Part shown: piece after piece, positions 63,602 to 64,000 of the stretch
Numbering within the stretch: the stretch's first letter is position 1
Layout of the letters: each line of letters starts with the position of its first letter
Source of the DNA: Nematopogon swammerdamellus
Taxonomy: Eukaryota > Arthropoda > Insecta > Lepidoptera > Adelidae
Assembly (NCBI GenBank): GCA_946902875.1
Contig: OX336339.1
Coordinates: 1,172,397 to 1,236,396, forward strand
Direction of reading: 5' to 3'
DNA: 64,000 bases
The notes under the pieces: model-generated
The model's input: only the letters and a program-made list of their open reading frames with translations
What the model was told of the DNA's origin: nothing
The model's database searches: none
Position numbers and translations under genes: made by a program

Positions 63602-64000
63602 GTTTTTTTTTTTTTTTTATGGAAACTGACACGGTTGGCTACATCACCTACAACATCCGTGATGTCAGCCCATAACACCGGGAGAACTAGGTGCTATGTC
63701 AGTGCTTCCCTTCATTTCGCGCCGGCTACACTGAACTGGACGGAAAACACGAACTATTTACATAGCCGTTTCGACCGACGTTTCGCTCAGTGCGGTGGTA
63801 CCAACCCGGCCGGGATAAACCCTACCACCCAATGAGGTAAGAAGGGAAGGGACCTACAGTTTAACGTGGAATCCGAACCACGGTCAGCCTCCAACGGTCG
63901 GGCGGTCACCCATCCAATAACTGACCGCACCACTGAGCTGCCGAGGCTGACGATCCCTTAGTCGACTTTTACGACATGCGACGGGGAGAGATGCAGTGGG
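63602..64000 (-). mobile_element. SINE type B, runs off the window
   Basis: A tail at 63603-63618, body, inverted head with a deleted 5S-like part (CCATCCAATAACTGACCGCA), then the leader (GACGGGGAGAGATGCAGTGG) at the window edge. Confidence 0.83.

Overview
This window is eukaryotic, intron-rich and dominated by repeats. I read it as insect DNA, most probably Lepidoptera. The reasons are dispersed repeats ending in a GAAGCCGCGGGCAAAAGCTAG-type 3' end, CTGT-rich repeats with an AAGTGCGAGTCG motif, SINE-filled introns, and proteins that read as insect-type. The species cannot be told from the sequence. There is no operon structure, CRISPR array, rRNA gene or convincing functional tRNA gene.

Genes. 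(1) A complete aldehyde dehydrogenase gene (ALDH1/2 class, 488 aa, 11 coding exons) lies on the minus strand from 29209 to 11775. All splice phases close, the catalytic residues are present, and a poly(A) signal follows the stop. Its introns hold SINEs, LINE ends, MITEs and two minisatellites. Exon 2 has a partial second copy 23 bp downstream. (2) The C-terminal half of a pancreatic-lipase-family gene lies on the plus strand (exons 35487-35678, 37027-37195, 38590-38647). It carries the catalytic Asp and His regions, but no exon with the nucleophile Ser could be found upstream. (3) Three tandem minus-strand copies of a four-exon gene for a 183-aa secreted protein lie at 41643-48022, 50476-55963 and 57030-60539. 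All three are intact and have identical exon lengths (102/144/144/162). The fold looks like the ML/DUF1091 type of secreted lipid-binding protein, which is an inference.

Region by region. 1-5.1 kb: decayed non-LTR retrotransposons (endonuclease and reverse transcriptase, an inverted second copy, a nested LINE end with a 29-bp target duplication, and an ORF1-like pair). 5.1-11.5 kb: MITEs, hairpins, a cluster of five AACCGGTT sites and Helitron-like ends. 11.7-29.2 kb: the ALDH gene. 29.3-35.2 kb: SINEs and G/C-rich low-complexity DNA. 35.2-38.7 kb: lipase 3' exons. 39.7-60.8 kb: the triplicated secreted-protein locus. 60.8-64 kb: more SINEs and AT-rich repeat DNA.

The most striking non-genic content is a modular SINE system. 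One head fuses a tRNA-like A box, a stretch of 5S rRNA spanning the 5S internal promoter, and a tRNA-like B box. A second head is tRNA Ser/Leu-like. A third leader has no recognised promoter. These heads appear in different combinations in front of related bodies. Coordinates of exons were checked by reading frame and exon length; repeat boundaries are approximate.
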